Origin: Candidatus Nitrosocosmicus franklandus
GTDB taxonomy: Archaea > Thermoproteota > Nitrososphaeria > Nitrososphaerales > Nitrososphaeraceae
Length of the DNA stretch: 64,000 nt
Direction: 5' to 3'
NCBI RefSeq assembly: GCF_900696045.1
Contig: NZ_LR216287.1
Span: 248,001-312,000 of the forward strand
Below are positions 16,854 to 26,120 of the stretch, in pieces. Numbering within the stretch: the stretch's first letter is position 1; every line of letters begins with the position of its first letter. Position numbers and translations under genes: made by a program. The notes under the pieces are model-generated. The model saw only the letters and a program-made list of their open reading frames with translations, did no database searches and was not told the origin of the DNA.

Positions 16854-19439
16854 ATGAAATCTTCGGCCGGAGTCGTAGTTGATTTGATTGAATTTGACAT
16901 ATCTGATGAGTTAAAGCCTATTGTTTCGGAATTTGGATACGATAATAATGGATCAATCAAAATAACCTTTACAGAAGTTTATCAAAATTTGTCTTTACAC
17001 TGTTTCTTTGATATAAATAAGATTCAAAAATCACTTGCCGAATTTGAAAGGAAGTTGAAGTCCAAAGTACAAAGGCTTTTGCCATCTCACTATAATCTTA
17101 TCGAAGAGGATTTTATCAAGAATTTGCATAAGATAGACCTCGTTGAAGATGATACAAAGAGTTCAGATAGACAAAGTGATGATACTAAAACACAAGACAA
17201 CAAAATAGTATATCAAAGAAAATATCAGTTAGGTTTTATCCTATATGAAGCTGTTATTGTAGAAAGGTTACCAAAATTTGTTTTTTATGACTCTGGCACC
17301 TTCAATCTCATAGATAAAATAGAAGTAGCAAATTACACTATTTATCCAGCTGATACAATAATTTCATCTAACCCCATTCCATATTCTTTTGAATCAGAAC
17401 AAGAGCTAGCAGACTACCTGGAACTTGCCAAGAATGAAACTTTTGACTCTCTATTTGAAAAGATCCTATCAGAATTCAAAGACTACGTTAACGTAGAAGA
17501 ACATAATCAAATAATATTATCATGTGGAATATTGTTTAGCTATTTTCAGGACAAATTCGGCGCAACTCCCTATAATATTCTAGTAGGAGAGAACGGGTCC
17601 GGAAAGAACTCGGCGCTACTTGTATTTAGGTTGTTAGGATATAGGCCTCTTTATATCACAGCTGCAAGTGCTGCAAATTACTATACATTTTTGGGCCAAA
17701 TTCAGGAAGGCCAGGGAACAATAATAGAGGATGAGGCAGATAACATCTGCAACTCAATAGAAAAGAAAAACATGCTCAAGACAGGATATTCCAGTGGTGG
17801 TTCCGTTCCGAAGGTTGGGTTTACAAAAAATGGTAGACGATTCCAAGAATTCTATTTGACTTTTTGTCACAAGTGGTTTGCAATGGAAGAATTACCTCAG
17901 GGTAAAAACAACAGAGGTGTTTTTGACCGGTCGTTCATACATTATTTTATGAAAGGTGATGTAAAATACAACATTAAGGATGTATTAAAGGACAAAGATT
18001 CAAAGTCATACCAGAATTTAATTCACCTAAGAAAACTTCTCTTGGCTTTCAAACTTGTAAACTATGACCGAAAGTTTCCAAGTGTAAAGACAAATTTGAA
18101 AGATAGAGATGCCGAATTGACTCATCCACTGTTGAACATATTTTATGAGGGCCGCAATTTTGAAAAGATAAGATTAGCGTTATCAAAGATAATTTCTGAG
18201 AAGACGTCTACAAAGAGCAATTCTATTGAAGCAATGATTGCAGAAACTTTAAGACAGTTGATTGAAAATAAGAATGAACTAATAATTAGCATCTCCAACG
18301 ATGCTTTCTATTCCAGGTTTAAGGAAGTATCTGAAGCAAAAGATTACTGTTTTGATGAATCAAATTCGACCTTCTATCTACCAGATGGAACCAAGATATC
18401 CAAATCTAAAATTATAAACTTGCTAAAGTCCAAATTCAAGGCAAAACTATTCAGGACAAACCAAGCCAGAGGTTTTACCATCAATAAACGCGATATTGAA
18501 AAAATCTCAAAACAATATGATATAATAGAAGAAATAATCGTTAATGAGAACCAAACTAAAGGAACACATTCGCCTGATGCTATAGAAGAAGATGAAAAAC
18601 AAATGGCAAGTAAAAAGAAGGTGACGGAGGTGACGGAGGTGACGGAGTTTAAAGATGCCATACCTCATTTTGATGAAAAAACTTCAAAGGATGATAATCA
18701 ACGAAGAAAAGAAGATGATCTCACCCCAAAAGATAAAGGAGGTAATAAAGATACTATCTCAAGCAAGAAGGAAAATGAAGTAGATAAGAATAACGAATCC
18801 TTAGCCGGTCCAAACACTTACTATGATAAGGAAGATAACTCGACTAATAGCTCTTCTGATACTTCAAATCCTGATAATAAATCAAATACAAACTCAACTG
18901 ATCTTAACGCGACGCTTTCTAACTTAAGAGAGAGTAATAATAGTAGTATTACCAATAACAATACTGAGCATATAGGTAGAGAGGCTAAAGAGGAGCTAGG
19001 GCGAGAACCCCTTGTATCTAACAAATCAACGATCAATCAACCTGAGTCTATATCTTCTAAGGAACCATCTCACAACTCGGGTTCTACTTCCCTTTCATCA
19101 TTGAGTTCTTACAACTCAAATTCTCAGCAGGAAACTCAATCTAATAAATATAAAGTAATTTCAAAAACAATATACACACCTTTAAAAGGCGTCACGGGTG
19201 TCACCTCCGTCACTGCATTACCCCCGCAATATCCCTGTTATTTCTGTGGTAATGATTATAAGACAGGTATAGACTTTGACATGGAACTTCATCTACTTGA
19301 GAAACATAAGCAACAAATGTTAAGGCTACCTATCAAAGGTAATTTAGATAATCGGAGCGAATATTTGGTTCAACTCACAAAAAAGAAGATTAGGGACGAA
19401 AGTACAGTTAATGTCGAAGGAGACCACTATGAACTCTGA
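16854..19439 (+). CDS. P-loop helicase-like replication protein with C2H2 finger
   Basis: An 861-residue putative replicative helicase/ATPase of the element. The centre has a P-loop (VGENGSGKNS, residues 244-253; Asn replaces the usual Ser/Thr directly after Lys) and Walker B (TIIEDEAD, 289-296), with a sensor-like FCHKWFAMEELP near 342-353 and an arginine in NNRGVFDRSF near 360, resembling DUF927/D5-like ATPases of plasmids and viruses. After about residue 590 comes a long Ser/Asn-rich linker, then a finger with C795, C798, H813, H818. The linker holds the repeats VTEVTEVTE and VTGVTSVT, whose DNA forms inverted repeats. It overlaps the primase gene. Confidence 0.75.
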   Translation: MKSSAGVVVDLIEFDISDELKPIVSEFGYDNNGSIKITFTEVYQNLSLHCFFDINKIQKSLAEFERKLKSKVQRLLPSHYNLIEEDFIKNLHKIDLVEDDTKSSDRQSDDTKTQDNKIVYQRKYQLGFILYEAVIVERLPKFVFYDSGTFNLIDKIEVANYTIYPADTIISSNPIPYSFESEQELADYLELAKNETFDSLFEKILSEFKDYVNVEEHNQIILSCGILFSYFQDKFGATPYNILVGENGSGKNSALLVFRLLGYRPLYITAASAANYYTFLGQIQEGQGTIIEDEADNICNSIEKKNMLKTGYSSGGSVPKVGFTKNGRRFQEFYLTFCHKWFAMEELPQGKNNRGVFDRSFIHYFMKGDVKYNIKDVLKDKDSKSYQNLIHLRKLLLAFKLVNYDRKFPSVKTNLKDRDAELTHPLLNIFYEGRNFEKIRLALSKIISEKTSTKSNSIEAMIAETLRQLIENKNELIISISNDAFYSRFKEVSEAKDYCFDESNSTFYLPDGTKISKSKIINLLKSKFKAKLFRTNQARGFTINKRDIEKISKQYDIIEEIIVNENQTKGTHSPDAIEEDEKQMASKKKVTEVTEVTEFKDAIPHFDEKTSKDDNQRRKEDDLTPKDKGGNKDTISSKKENEVDKNNESLAGPNTYYDKEDNSTNSSSDTSNPDNKSNTNSTDLNATLSNLRESNNSSITNNNTEHIGREAKEELGREPLVSNKSTINQPESISSKEPSHNSGSTSLSSLSSYNSNSQQETQSNKYKVISKTIYTPLKGVTGVTSVTALPPQYPCYFCGNDYKTGIDFDMELHLLEKHKQQMLRLPIKGNLDNRSEYLVQLTKKKIRDESTVNVEGDHYEL
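18621..18647 (+). repeat. three tandem GTGACGGAG repeats in helicase gene
   Basis: Three exact tandem copies of a 9-bp unit. An inverted exact copy of 14 bases (GTGACGGAGGTGAC against GTCACCTCCGTCAC) occurs at 19200-19213. In frame the units encode VTE triplets. They could be iteron-like binding sites or simply a coding repeat. Confidence 0.7.
19191..19217 (+). repeat. inverted counterpart: three 9-bp GTCAC units
   Basis: Three 9-bp units starting GTCAC (GTCACGGGT, GTCACCTCC, GTCACTGCA) about 550 bases from the GTGACGGAG array and in the opposite orientation; the centre contains the exact reverse complement. In frame they encode VTG/VTS/VTA. Confidence 0.65.
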
Positions 19440-20526
19440 AGATATAGACTTTATAATGTCTCACTTTGGTCATCAGTTACAGGATTTTCCACGTAAGATG
19501 ATGACTGACAAAATAGGTGCTCAAGTTCCGGTATTTTCAAAAGAAGAGATCTTCATAAAGTGCCAAGAATCAGATTTCATAGATTGTAGGATTAATGCCT
19601 ATCCGGAATACACTGAATACCAAGGAATAGTAAGACACCCCCCAAACTTTATTTTTATAGATCTGGACTTGTCGAAGTTTAAAAATTCTAAAAAGAAACT
19701 TGATAATGCTTTAGAGAATACCTTAAACAACATTCATTATCTTGGAGCAAAACCTACCGTGATGTGGTCTGGAAACGGATATCATATTTATCTTCCAATA
19801 GAAGCTATGGTTTTGGACCTGATAGATAAATTTTCAAAAGATAAATTCCCAAGCCTTTTCTCAGATAATTATTATAGCAAATACCATGGTTATTCAGTAT
19901 CAGAATTATTTTTAAAATTCGCTAAAGACCATCTAACCAATGGAAATGCTGATCCGCAGCATCATCCAAAGTACAAAACATGTTTGATAAGGTTTCCCAA
20001 TACCTACAACTCAAAAAACATCGGGAATGGATTAACTCTTGAAGAATCAAAAGTTAGGCTAATTCAAAAATGGGATGGTGGAAGAATTCCCATACAACTG
20101 TTACTTAAGGACTTTAGGAGGTGGATAGCACAAGAAGAACTTGACCAAAAAAGAAGAATCAGAAGGATAAAGTCCAAGATTCTCAATAGTAAATCAAAAA
20201 ACTCGGAAATATTATGGATAGAGAAACTGCTTCAAATCCCACTTGAAGATCACAGAAAATATTGTCTTTTTCACATTTTGGTACCTTATCTTGTCAATGT
20301 GAAAAAGTTACCGCCCGAGGAAATTTCTCAGGTAATAGTTGATTGGTTGTCAAAATGTAACAATGTGAAGCATCTAGATTTTGATCCAGTGTCAGAAATT
20401 AAAAATAAGATGAAATATGTCAAAAGTTACAAGCCTATGAGTTTGCCTAAATTAAGAAGAGAAAATAAATGTCTGTTTCAAGTTTTGTTTCCTACAATTG
20501 GTAATTTTTGTGGGACTGGCTGTTGA
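19429..20526 (+). CDS. archaeo-eukaryotic primase (primase-polymerase)
   Basis: Probable primase of the element, partner of the helicase-like protein. Numbering from an upstream ATG at 19411, it has the AEP motifs: FIFIDLDLS (catalytic Asp84 and Asp86), MWSGNGYHIYLP (SxGxH motif, 120-125) and TCLIRFPNTYNSK (190-202, like the RxPxTxN nucleotide-binding strand). The C-terminal 130 residues (LEDHRKYCLFHILVPYLVNV onward) resemble a PriCT/PriL-type helical domain and end with Cys residues (CLFQVLFPTIGNFCGTGC). I chose ATG 19429 because AAGGAGA lies just upstream (19417-19423); it overlaps the helicase gene by 11 bases. 365 residues. Confidence 0.85.
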   Translation: MNSEDIDFIMSHFGHQLQDFPRKMMTDKIGAQVPVFSKEEIFIKCQESDFIDCRINAYPEYTEYQGIVRHPPNFIFIDLDLSKFKNSKKKLDNALENTLNNIHYLGAKPTVMWSGNGYHIYLPIEAMVLDLIDKFSKDKFPSLFSDNYYSKYHGYSVSELFLKFAKDHLTNGNADPQHHPKYKTCLIRFPNTYNSKNIGNGLTLEESKVRLIQKWDGGRIPIQLLLKDFRRWIAQEELDQKRRIRRIKSKILNSKSKNSEILWIEKLLQIPLEDHRKYCLFHILVPYLVNVKKLPPEEISQVIVDWLSKCNNVKHLDFDPVSEIKNKMKYVKSYKPMSLPKLRRENKCLFQVLFPTIGNFCGTGC

Positions 20527-20631
20527 CTCGAATATCTTTCATAATATATATAGAATATCGAATTCACATTCACTAAAAAAGATTGGTAATAGTAAGAACA
20601 AAAAAAGATAAGATTTATTGAGATCTATATC

Positions 20632-23334
20632 TTAGTTTGCAAAGTTTACATGTATATGGTCGGTTATCAATGGAACAATTCGTCCGTTTACTATTTCTGT
20701 ACAACCATTTCCTGCTAGTCCATTTACCGGTAGTAAGTTATTTCCGCCTTCGCAACGAAGGATAGTAGGTTGATTTCCATAATTATTATCACGGATTACT
20801 TCTCTAAGAAGCAGTTTATGATTATCTGTCATGGGGGCACCATTTCTATTTAAGAAACCAATATCAACCTCTTTTCCAGAATTATGGGAAACATGAGGAT
20901 TTATCCAATGCCCATTTACATCTGATAAGCCACCCCATCCCAAATTCATAGCTGTTATTTTTACAGGAACATTCACATTACGAATGAGAACAGGTATCTC
21001 TGGTTGTTGTACCACTCGATTATTTACTACAATGGGATCCTGATCAACTCTGCAATCAGGGTTTCTAGCAAAGTTTAGGACTTGACTACAAGTCTGCTGT
21101 CTATCAATGAACTCTTGAGCAATTGCCATTATTGCGTTATTTGTTTGTTGTGTACCATAAAATTCACACCCATGGTTATCTTGTTTTTGAAAGAAATAAT
21201 TCCCTACTTGAGGATATATAGCACGAAAAGCTGGCGGACAATTATCTCTTTGAGAATTTGCAATAGGCTGAAGAGGGTTATTTTGATCATTAGTGTCCAA
21301 AACCCTTGTATCAATAGAAACAGATGAATGAAATGGCGTGTTGTGATTTGCATCTTCGGTTTCTACTAATGAGGCAATTACATCATCTTGACCAGAAATG
21401 TAAACTGTAGTTCCTGATGCTGTTATGCGTTTTGGAGATTCATAGTCTACTTGAACTATCCCCAAGTTATTAGTGTTAAGAGTGATGCCTTGAATCACGT
21501 TGTTTACCATCGGTTGACGAGCGTTGTTCAGGAAAGCAGCAGGTCGTTGATCTCCTTGAGGTCCAATATTACACTTATCATTTCGATTATCGTGGTTTTC
21601 GTGACCATCATGAGATAGAGTCGAAGGAATAGTGCATGCCTTAATTCTAACATTTTCATTTGGTACAGGTTGATTATCAGTATTTTTTACAGATACAGTT
21701 AACCGTGCAGTTGCGTCCCCAGGTTGAGTATTGGTAGCAGGAGGAGCATATGGATTGATCGAATCTCTATTACTAGTTATTTCTATAATTAATGGTAATA
21801 CCGTTACACTTACTGTGTCAGGTTTACTATCCTGTTTTCCGTCGTTAACCACAAGCTGATACACAAAAGTTTCTTCTCTGTCAACGTATGGAGCCATAAA
21901 TGATGGAGCAGCGGTATTTGGATCTTTTAACGGCGGAGCAAAAGGTGTTACTGGGGTCCATCTAAAAGTTATTTCTCCAGCCGGTGTGCTTCCAAGACCA
22001 TTCAACTCAACGTTAGATCCGGAGTTTACTCTTTGATCAGTTCCAGCATCAGCAACTGGTGGACAATTATCGTCATCGGCGGCGGCAGCGGTGCTAGATA
22101 CAGACGATAGTGTCAATGGTATATTCGGAATTCCAGAGATTGTGTTAGCAGATACTTCGTCACATATCAATGGATTTACTATTATTGTTTCAGCTTCACT
22201 AGTTGATGCACCATGAGTGTCTGCTACAGTAAGTGAAAATGAAAGAGAAGTGTCTCGATCAACCGTTGGCGCAGTAAAGCTTGCAATTGGAGAATTAGCG
22301 CCAGATAAACTTACTGGAGGACCAGATACTTGATCCCACCTGTAACTCGCAATCGAATCGCCAGGATCTGGATCAAAACTATCTCTTCCGTCCAGGGTTA
22401 CAAATTCTCCACTACTGACAATATTTGAAGGAAGAACAATTATCGAAGTCTCAGGAGGACTATTTTTAGGATTCACCACTATATCTATAAAATTAGGATT
22501 ACTGTCGACAAACGCATCATTAACAACTGACTTAAATTGTAAGGTCGTCTTTTCGTCTACATTTGGAGCGACGAAGTCCCATTGATAAGAATCATCTAGA
22601 TAACGAGGAGTCAAATTGACCGCTGGTCCTTTTGTTTGTATCATGCTGGTCGAATAAATAGGATCATTATCAGAATCTGAGTACCCCTGATCTATAGTTA
22701 CAAGTGTGCCCGATCTAATTTCAGTTATATCGGTAGGTTGCACAACTCGATCATTTGAGATTGGTTTTGAGTTGGAAATAGAAAGATCCCAAAACTGTAC
22801 GTCATTCCCAGAAGAATAGATCTCCCCATTAGGTCCCCTGGTTATAGGATAATCTGAACCACCACCGAATCCGCAAACGGCAGGACTATACCCCTTTGTC
22901 AAAAAAGCCGATTCAGGCATATTTGAAACAATTACACGAAAATGTGCCCCAATACTATCCTGGTTCGCATTTACTGCTCCATTCAAGGCTACTTCTCCAG
23001 AATGAGGATCACCACCGGTTTCCAAGTTAGCTTGATATCTATATGAAGTAGCGTCTGGATCGAGTTCACCATTTTCATCGTACACATAGTTTTCACAACT
23101 TACGGTCCAAGTTCCAGTGGCCATGAAATTGCCTCCCCTTATATGCTCTATGGGGCCAGAAAGATGTATTTTTGTTTCAATAGAAGGTTCTACGTAGTTT
23201 ATCCCACCTTCAAGAGTTCTAGAGGAAGATGAAGCGTTAACAAAGGAACTATTTCCGTTCCATATTAGTATCAAAAAGATAAAACCCAAGACAATATAAA
23301 ATACACTCAATCTCTGTATTTTCATTAATTTCAA
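20632..23334 (-). CDS. secreted PKD-repeat protein with C-terminal LAS-type zinc peptidase
   Basis: A 900-residue exported protein, the largest cargo gene. A signal peptide (about 1-35) is followed by a unique domain, then about three PKD/Ig-like units (roughly 196-290, 290-390, 425-515; for example VTLDGRDSFDPDPGDSIASY and VELNGLGSTPAG), an Ig-like segment (about 535-640) and a C-terminal domain. The last domain has His817-x6-Asp824 (HNSGKEVDIG) and His893-x-His895 (DHIHVNF), the zinc-ligand signature of LAS peptidases (M15, M74/MepA), which cleave peptidoglycan peptides in bacteria. Archaea lack peptidoglycan, so the substrate may be foreign cell wall or protein. Promoter lies in 23335-23699. 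Confidence 0.82.
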   Translation of the reverse strand: MKLMKIQRLSVFYIVLGFIFLILIWNGNSSFVNASSSSRTLEGGINYVEPSIETKIHLSGPIEHIRGGNFMATGTWTVSCENYVYDENGELDPDATSYRYQANLETGGDPHSGEVALNGAVNANQDSIGAHFRVIVSNMPESAFLTKGYSPAVCGFGGGSDYPITRGPNGEIYSSGNDVQFWDLSISNSKPISNDRVVQPTDITEIRSGTLVTIDQGYSDSDNDPIYSTSMIQTKGPAVNLTPRYLDDSYQWDFVAPNVDEKTTLQFKSVVNDAFVDSNPNFIDIVVNPKNSPPETSIIVLPSNIVSSGEFVTLDGRDSFDPDPGDSIASYRWDQVSGPPVSLSGANSPIASFTAPTVDRDTSLSFSLTVADTHGASTSEAETIIVNPLICDEVSANTISGIPNIPLTLSSVSSTAAAADDDNCPPVADAGTDQRVNSGSNVELNGLGSTPAGEITFRWTPVTPFAPPLKDPNTAAPSFMAPYVDREETFVYQLVVNDGKQDSKPDTVSVTVLPLIIEITSNRDSINPYAPPATNTQPGDATARLTVSVKNTDNQPVPNENVRIKACTIPSTLSHDGHENHDNRNDKCNIGPQGDQRPAAFLNNARQPMVNNVIQGITLNTNNLGIVQVDYESPKRITASGTTVYISGQDDVIASLVETEDANHNTPFHSSVSIDTRVLDTNDQNNPLQPIANSQRDNCPPAFRAIYPQVGNYFFQKQDNHGCEFYGTQQTNNAIMAIAQEFIDRQQTCSQVLNFARNPDCRVDQDPIVVNNRVVQQPEIPVLIRNVNVPVKITAMNLGWGGLSDVNGHWINPHVSHNSGKEVDIGFLNRNGAPMTDNHKLLLREVIRDNNYGNQPTILRCEGGNNLLPVNGLAGNGCTEIVNGRIVPLITDHIHVNFAN

Positions 23335-23699
23335 ATGTTTTGCAATGAAATATAATATTAAGAATTTTCTAAAATGAGATTAAACTTTCTTGTAGTAGAA
23401 TTTCGTAGGTGATAGCGAGACAAGTAATTCCATTCAAATGTTTCGTAATTATAAATTCAATTATCCTATTTAATATTGTTCTGTAAAGAGTATATACTAT
23501 TTTATGCTTGGGCGAAGGTCATCGAAAAATTCTACTCAGAGGAAAGCTATGAATATTCGAATCATCGACAATATTTCAACATCAAGGTGTGTTTCACATA
23601 TTATTTTAAAAGTAATTATTAAACGTCTGCTATTTTCCCGAGCCAAAACATCAGAAATTTCGCTTAAAAGTTATAAAAAATAGAAATATCGAAGCAAAT
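23335..23699. other. spacer upstream of the PKD-peptidase gene
   Basis: About 365 bases, AT-rich, between two minus-strand genes and therefore the likely promoter region of the PKD-peptidase gene. It contains a 59-codon plus-strand frame (listed separately) of doubtful status. Confidence 0.45.
23504..23683 (+). CDS. possible small basic protein, 59 aa
   Basis: ATG 23504 opens a 59-codon frame encoding a strongly basic peptide (MLGRRSSKNSTQRKAMNIR at the start, ending KTSEISLKSYKK). It runs against its neighbours. Basic charge could suit nucleic-acid binding, but AT-rich spacers also give lysine-rich frames by chance. Confidence 0.22.
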   Translation: MLGRRSSKNSTQRKAMNIRIIDNISTSRCVSHIILKVIIKRLLFSRAKTSEISLKSYKK

Positions 23700-24563
23700 C
23701 TATTTTGTAAAATCAGACAAACTGGATTGATGTCGATCGATTGACGGACCAGAATTATTTTCCAATTCAGTCTTCCAATCTATTTCTGGCATATTCATTA
23801 ATTTCAAAAAGTCGTTAACTGATTGAGGACCGAAGCCAGCGAAGTGATTGTTAAAGGCTATCAATATATCACCCATGTTTGAATTTTGATTTTGTGCTTC
23901 TCGAACCTTCTCAACATATTCAAGCATCTCATTTCTTCTGTTTTTTACGGTTTTACCAAAATCCTTTTCGGAGATACTTCTATCGCCTATGAATCTAACA
24001 TAGACCTGATCGGAAGTAATAACAGAAGGAGAATCCAATTCGTCTCTTACACTCCAAACTAAGGATATATCATGTTCTCTCAGAAAATTATAAACATCAT
24101 CAGTAAACCATGAGTTATGTCTTACCTCTAAAGAATATCTAAATCTGTTATCTAAATGATGGGCCATATCTTGAAAAGCATGGAATCCTTTCTTCTTTGG
24201 AAGAAACGGAGGAAGTTGTATCAACAGCGTCAAGGTCTTATCAACCAACGGTTCTAATGAGTAGAATAAAATGGACAAAGGTTTGACAACATCTTCTAAC
24301 TTTTTTTCATGAGTTATTACTTTAGGAAACTTTAACGAGAATCTAAAATCATCAGGAGTTTTATCCTTCCATCCCCTAACAATTGATCTCGAAGGGATAT
24401 GATAATATGTAGAATCAACCTCGACAAATTTAAAGAACTTTGAGTAATAAGGTAAATAGTCTTTATTTTCTAAATATTTCGGATAAAAGTTTCCCTTCCA
24501 GCCTTCATAGCTCCACCCAGAACAGCCGATATATAGTGTCAAGATCGACTTAGAATAGATCAA
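23700..24563 (-). CDS. DUF72 family protein
   Basis: A 287-residue TIM-barrel-like protein of the DUF72 (YecE) family, function not established. Clear signatures are LYIGCSGWSYEGWKGNFYP (about 10-28), FVEVDSTYYHIPS (about 46-58), FRFSLKFPKVITHEKKL, SLEVRHNSWFTDDVY (about 142-156) and YVRFIGDR (about 186-193), followed by the family FNNHFAGFGPQSVNDF motif near the C-terminus. Length fits. It is an ordinary cellular gene carried inside the integrated element, so it is probably cargo. TTG 24563 is the start used. Confidence 0.88.
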   Translation of the reverse strand: MIYSKSILTLYIGCSGWSYEGWKGNFYPKYLENKDYLPYYSKFFKFVEVDSTYYHIPSRSIVRGWKDKTPDDFRFSLKFPKVITHEKKLEDVVKPLSILFYSLEPLVDKTLTLLIQLPPFLPKKKGFHAFQDMAHHLDNRFRYSLEVRHNSWFTDDVYNFLREHDISLVWSVRDELDSPSVITSDQVYVRFIGDRSISEKDFGKTVKNRRNEMLEYVEKVREAQNQNSNMGDILIAFNNHFAGFGPQSVNDFLKLMNMPEIDWKTELENNSGPSIDRHQSSLSDFTK

Positions 24564-24662
24564 ATAATAGAAAAGCTTTCAGTTAGAACCCATCCATACA
24601 TTATAAAGGGTTAATTTTAGAAAATTTATAGAGTAACAACAAATTCAAGTTCTAGCGATTAT

Positions 24663-25253
24663 TTATGAATCCTCTGATAGAGATTTAAATCTGTTTGGAC
24701 GATACGAAAGTTTTGCTTTAATATCTTCTAGTGTTTTTATTTCATCTTCTAATACTTTTTTTCTTAGTAACGAACAATTTATCTCATGCTGTAGCTGGTC
24801 TTTCATACTATCGAAAGAATGAATCTGACTCAAATAATCGATTAGTAAATCCGCCTCAGTATCAAATAATTCCTTGTTTTTTAGTTTCTCTATAACCTTA
24901 AGCAGAAATGGTATATATCGCTGATTTTTTCTGTAGAAATCAATAAATTCAGTCATGTTCTTTAAGGTCAGGTACTCTCCATAGTATTCTCTAACTTCAT
25001 TATATCCTAGATCTAGAATTTGCAAAACTTCAATAGTGTCTTTTCCTTCTGTGAACATTTGAAAAGCCTTTGCTCTATTTGATTTAGGTTTTTCTGGTAT
25101 TGGTTGTGTTTGGCCATTACTTTCTCTAATGATCTTTCCTATTACTGAGAAAGACATGTGAACATCTTTTGCTATTTCTCTCATGTTTTTTCCTTCCTTA
25201 TACAAGTCGATAACGCGATCTCTCTTGTTGTCTCTTATAGGGGTTGATGACAT
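24663..25253 (-). CDS. HTH-coiled-coil protein (paralogue of 35845-36453)
   Basis: A 196-residue DNA-binding protein. The N-terminal helix-turn-helix is KNMREIAKDVHMSFSVIGK (about 18-36, resolvase/Hin-like), then a second helical unit (AKAFQMFTEGKDTIEVLQIL) and a long helical C-terminus ending in a coiled coil (about 150-185). The 202-residue protein at 35845-36453 has the same layout (VREIAKLVHMSINDICEIIR). The start is ATG 25253 with cttttatactta on the minus strand about 26 bases upstream. Family known to me only as a recurring archaeal pattern; targets unknown. Confidence 0.7.
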   Translation of the reverse strand: MSSTPIRDNKRDRVIDLYKEGKNMREIAKDVHMSFSVIGKIIRESNGQTQPIPEKPKSNRAKAFQMFTEGKDTIEVLQILDLGYNEVREYYGEYLTLKNMTEFIDFYRKNQRYIPFLLKVIEKLKNKELFDTEADLLIDYLSQIHSFDSMKDQLQHEINCSLLRKKVLEDEIKTLEDIKAKLSYRPNRFKSLSEDS

Positions 25254-25604
25254 ACTCTTTATAAAAAAATAAGTATAAAAGCAAAATCCCTGTTATCCTT
25301 TAAAATGGCAGATTATCGTTGATACCCTTGTTATTTTGATAAAATTTAGAAAATTTTTTGTGCTTGATTTTTGTAAAGTTTCTACTTAGATGGATATTAA
25401 ATTTTTTAACTCTATTAAACAAAAACCTTATAGATGAAATGTCTTTATATTCTAAGAATTTTTCTAAAATAGTCCAAGCACGGATTTACTTGGCAGTATC
25501 TTGCAAGACATTAATAAAAAAGAATATTGTCAAAGCATTTGAAACTGATAACTGTTAAAATGTCATTTTCTTATGTCTTTAATCGAATAAAATAAAAAAA
25601 TGAT
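25254..25604. other. spacer
   Basis: About 350 AT-rich bases. The first 40 hold the promoter of the HTH gene on the minus strand. A 66-codon plus-strand frame here has no motif and is not accepted. Confidence 0.45.
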
Positions 25605-26015
25605 TTAGCCGAACAAGCTCCCAAACAAGTCTCCAATTGGATCGTTTCCGCTACTCGAACTACCCGAGAAAGCTGAACTAGAACTAGCTTGAGAACCCGT
25701 ACCACATCCAACCTGATTCTTTAATGCCAATAGTTCAGGATGTCCGGCTAGAATAGCGGCTGCACCACCTCCAATACAAGCCAGCACCCGTTCTCCTTCA
25801 GGTGTAAGAGTATGGCCACCATTGGTGGTTAAAGTACCACATGGTTCAGCTATAGCCATGTCAACAATTGGATTCTTACATATCTCGTACCAATTTACTC
25901 CTCTGTTCTGTGCATTTACGTTTAAACTAACAGTACTGATGATTAGTAGTCCAAATATAGCTACCACCCCAATACTCCAATTTCTACTTAATGAAATTGC
26001 ATGTTTTTGCAACAA
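25605..26015 (-). CDS. small secreted protein with Ser/Gly-rich tail
   Basis: A 136-residue exported protein: signal peptide (about 1-35, WSIGVVAIFGLLIISTVSL), a compact region with four cysteines (YEICKNP, EPCGTL, LACIGGG, QVGCGTG) that could form two disulfides, and a Ser/Gly-rich tail ending DPIGDLFGSLFG. A TATA-like tttatataatcg on the minus strand, about 22-26 bases upstream, supports the ATG at 26015. Function unknown; cargo of the element, divergent from another secreted protein. Confidence 0.65.
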   Translation of the reverse strand: MLQKHAISLSRNWSIGVVAIFGLLIISTVSLNVNAQNRGVNWYEICKNPIVDMAIAEPCGTLTTNGGHTLTPEGERVLACIGGGAAAILAGHPELLALKNQVGCGTGSQASSSSAFSGSSSSGNDPIGDLFGSLFG

Positions 26016-26120
26016 ACATTAATTATATATCGATTATATAAACTGCATGTTTTTGGCTTTCATTATCAATTAAAATCATTACCAAAAAACCATAAATAGT
26101 GGTAGTCACAACGTCTTTTA

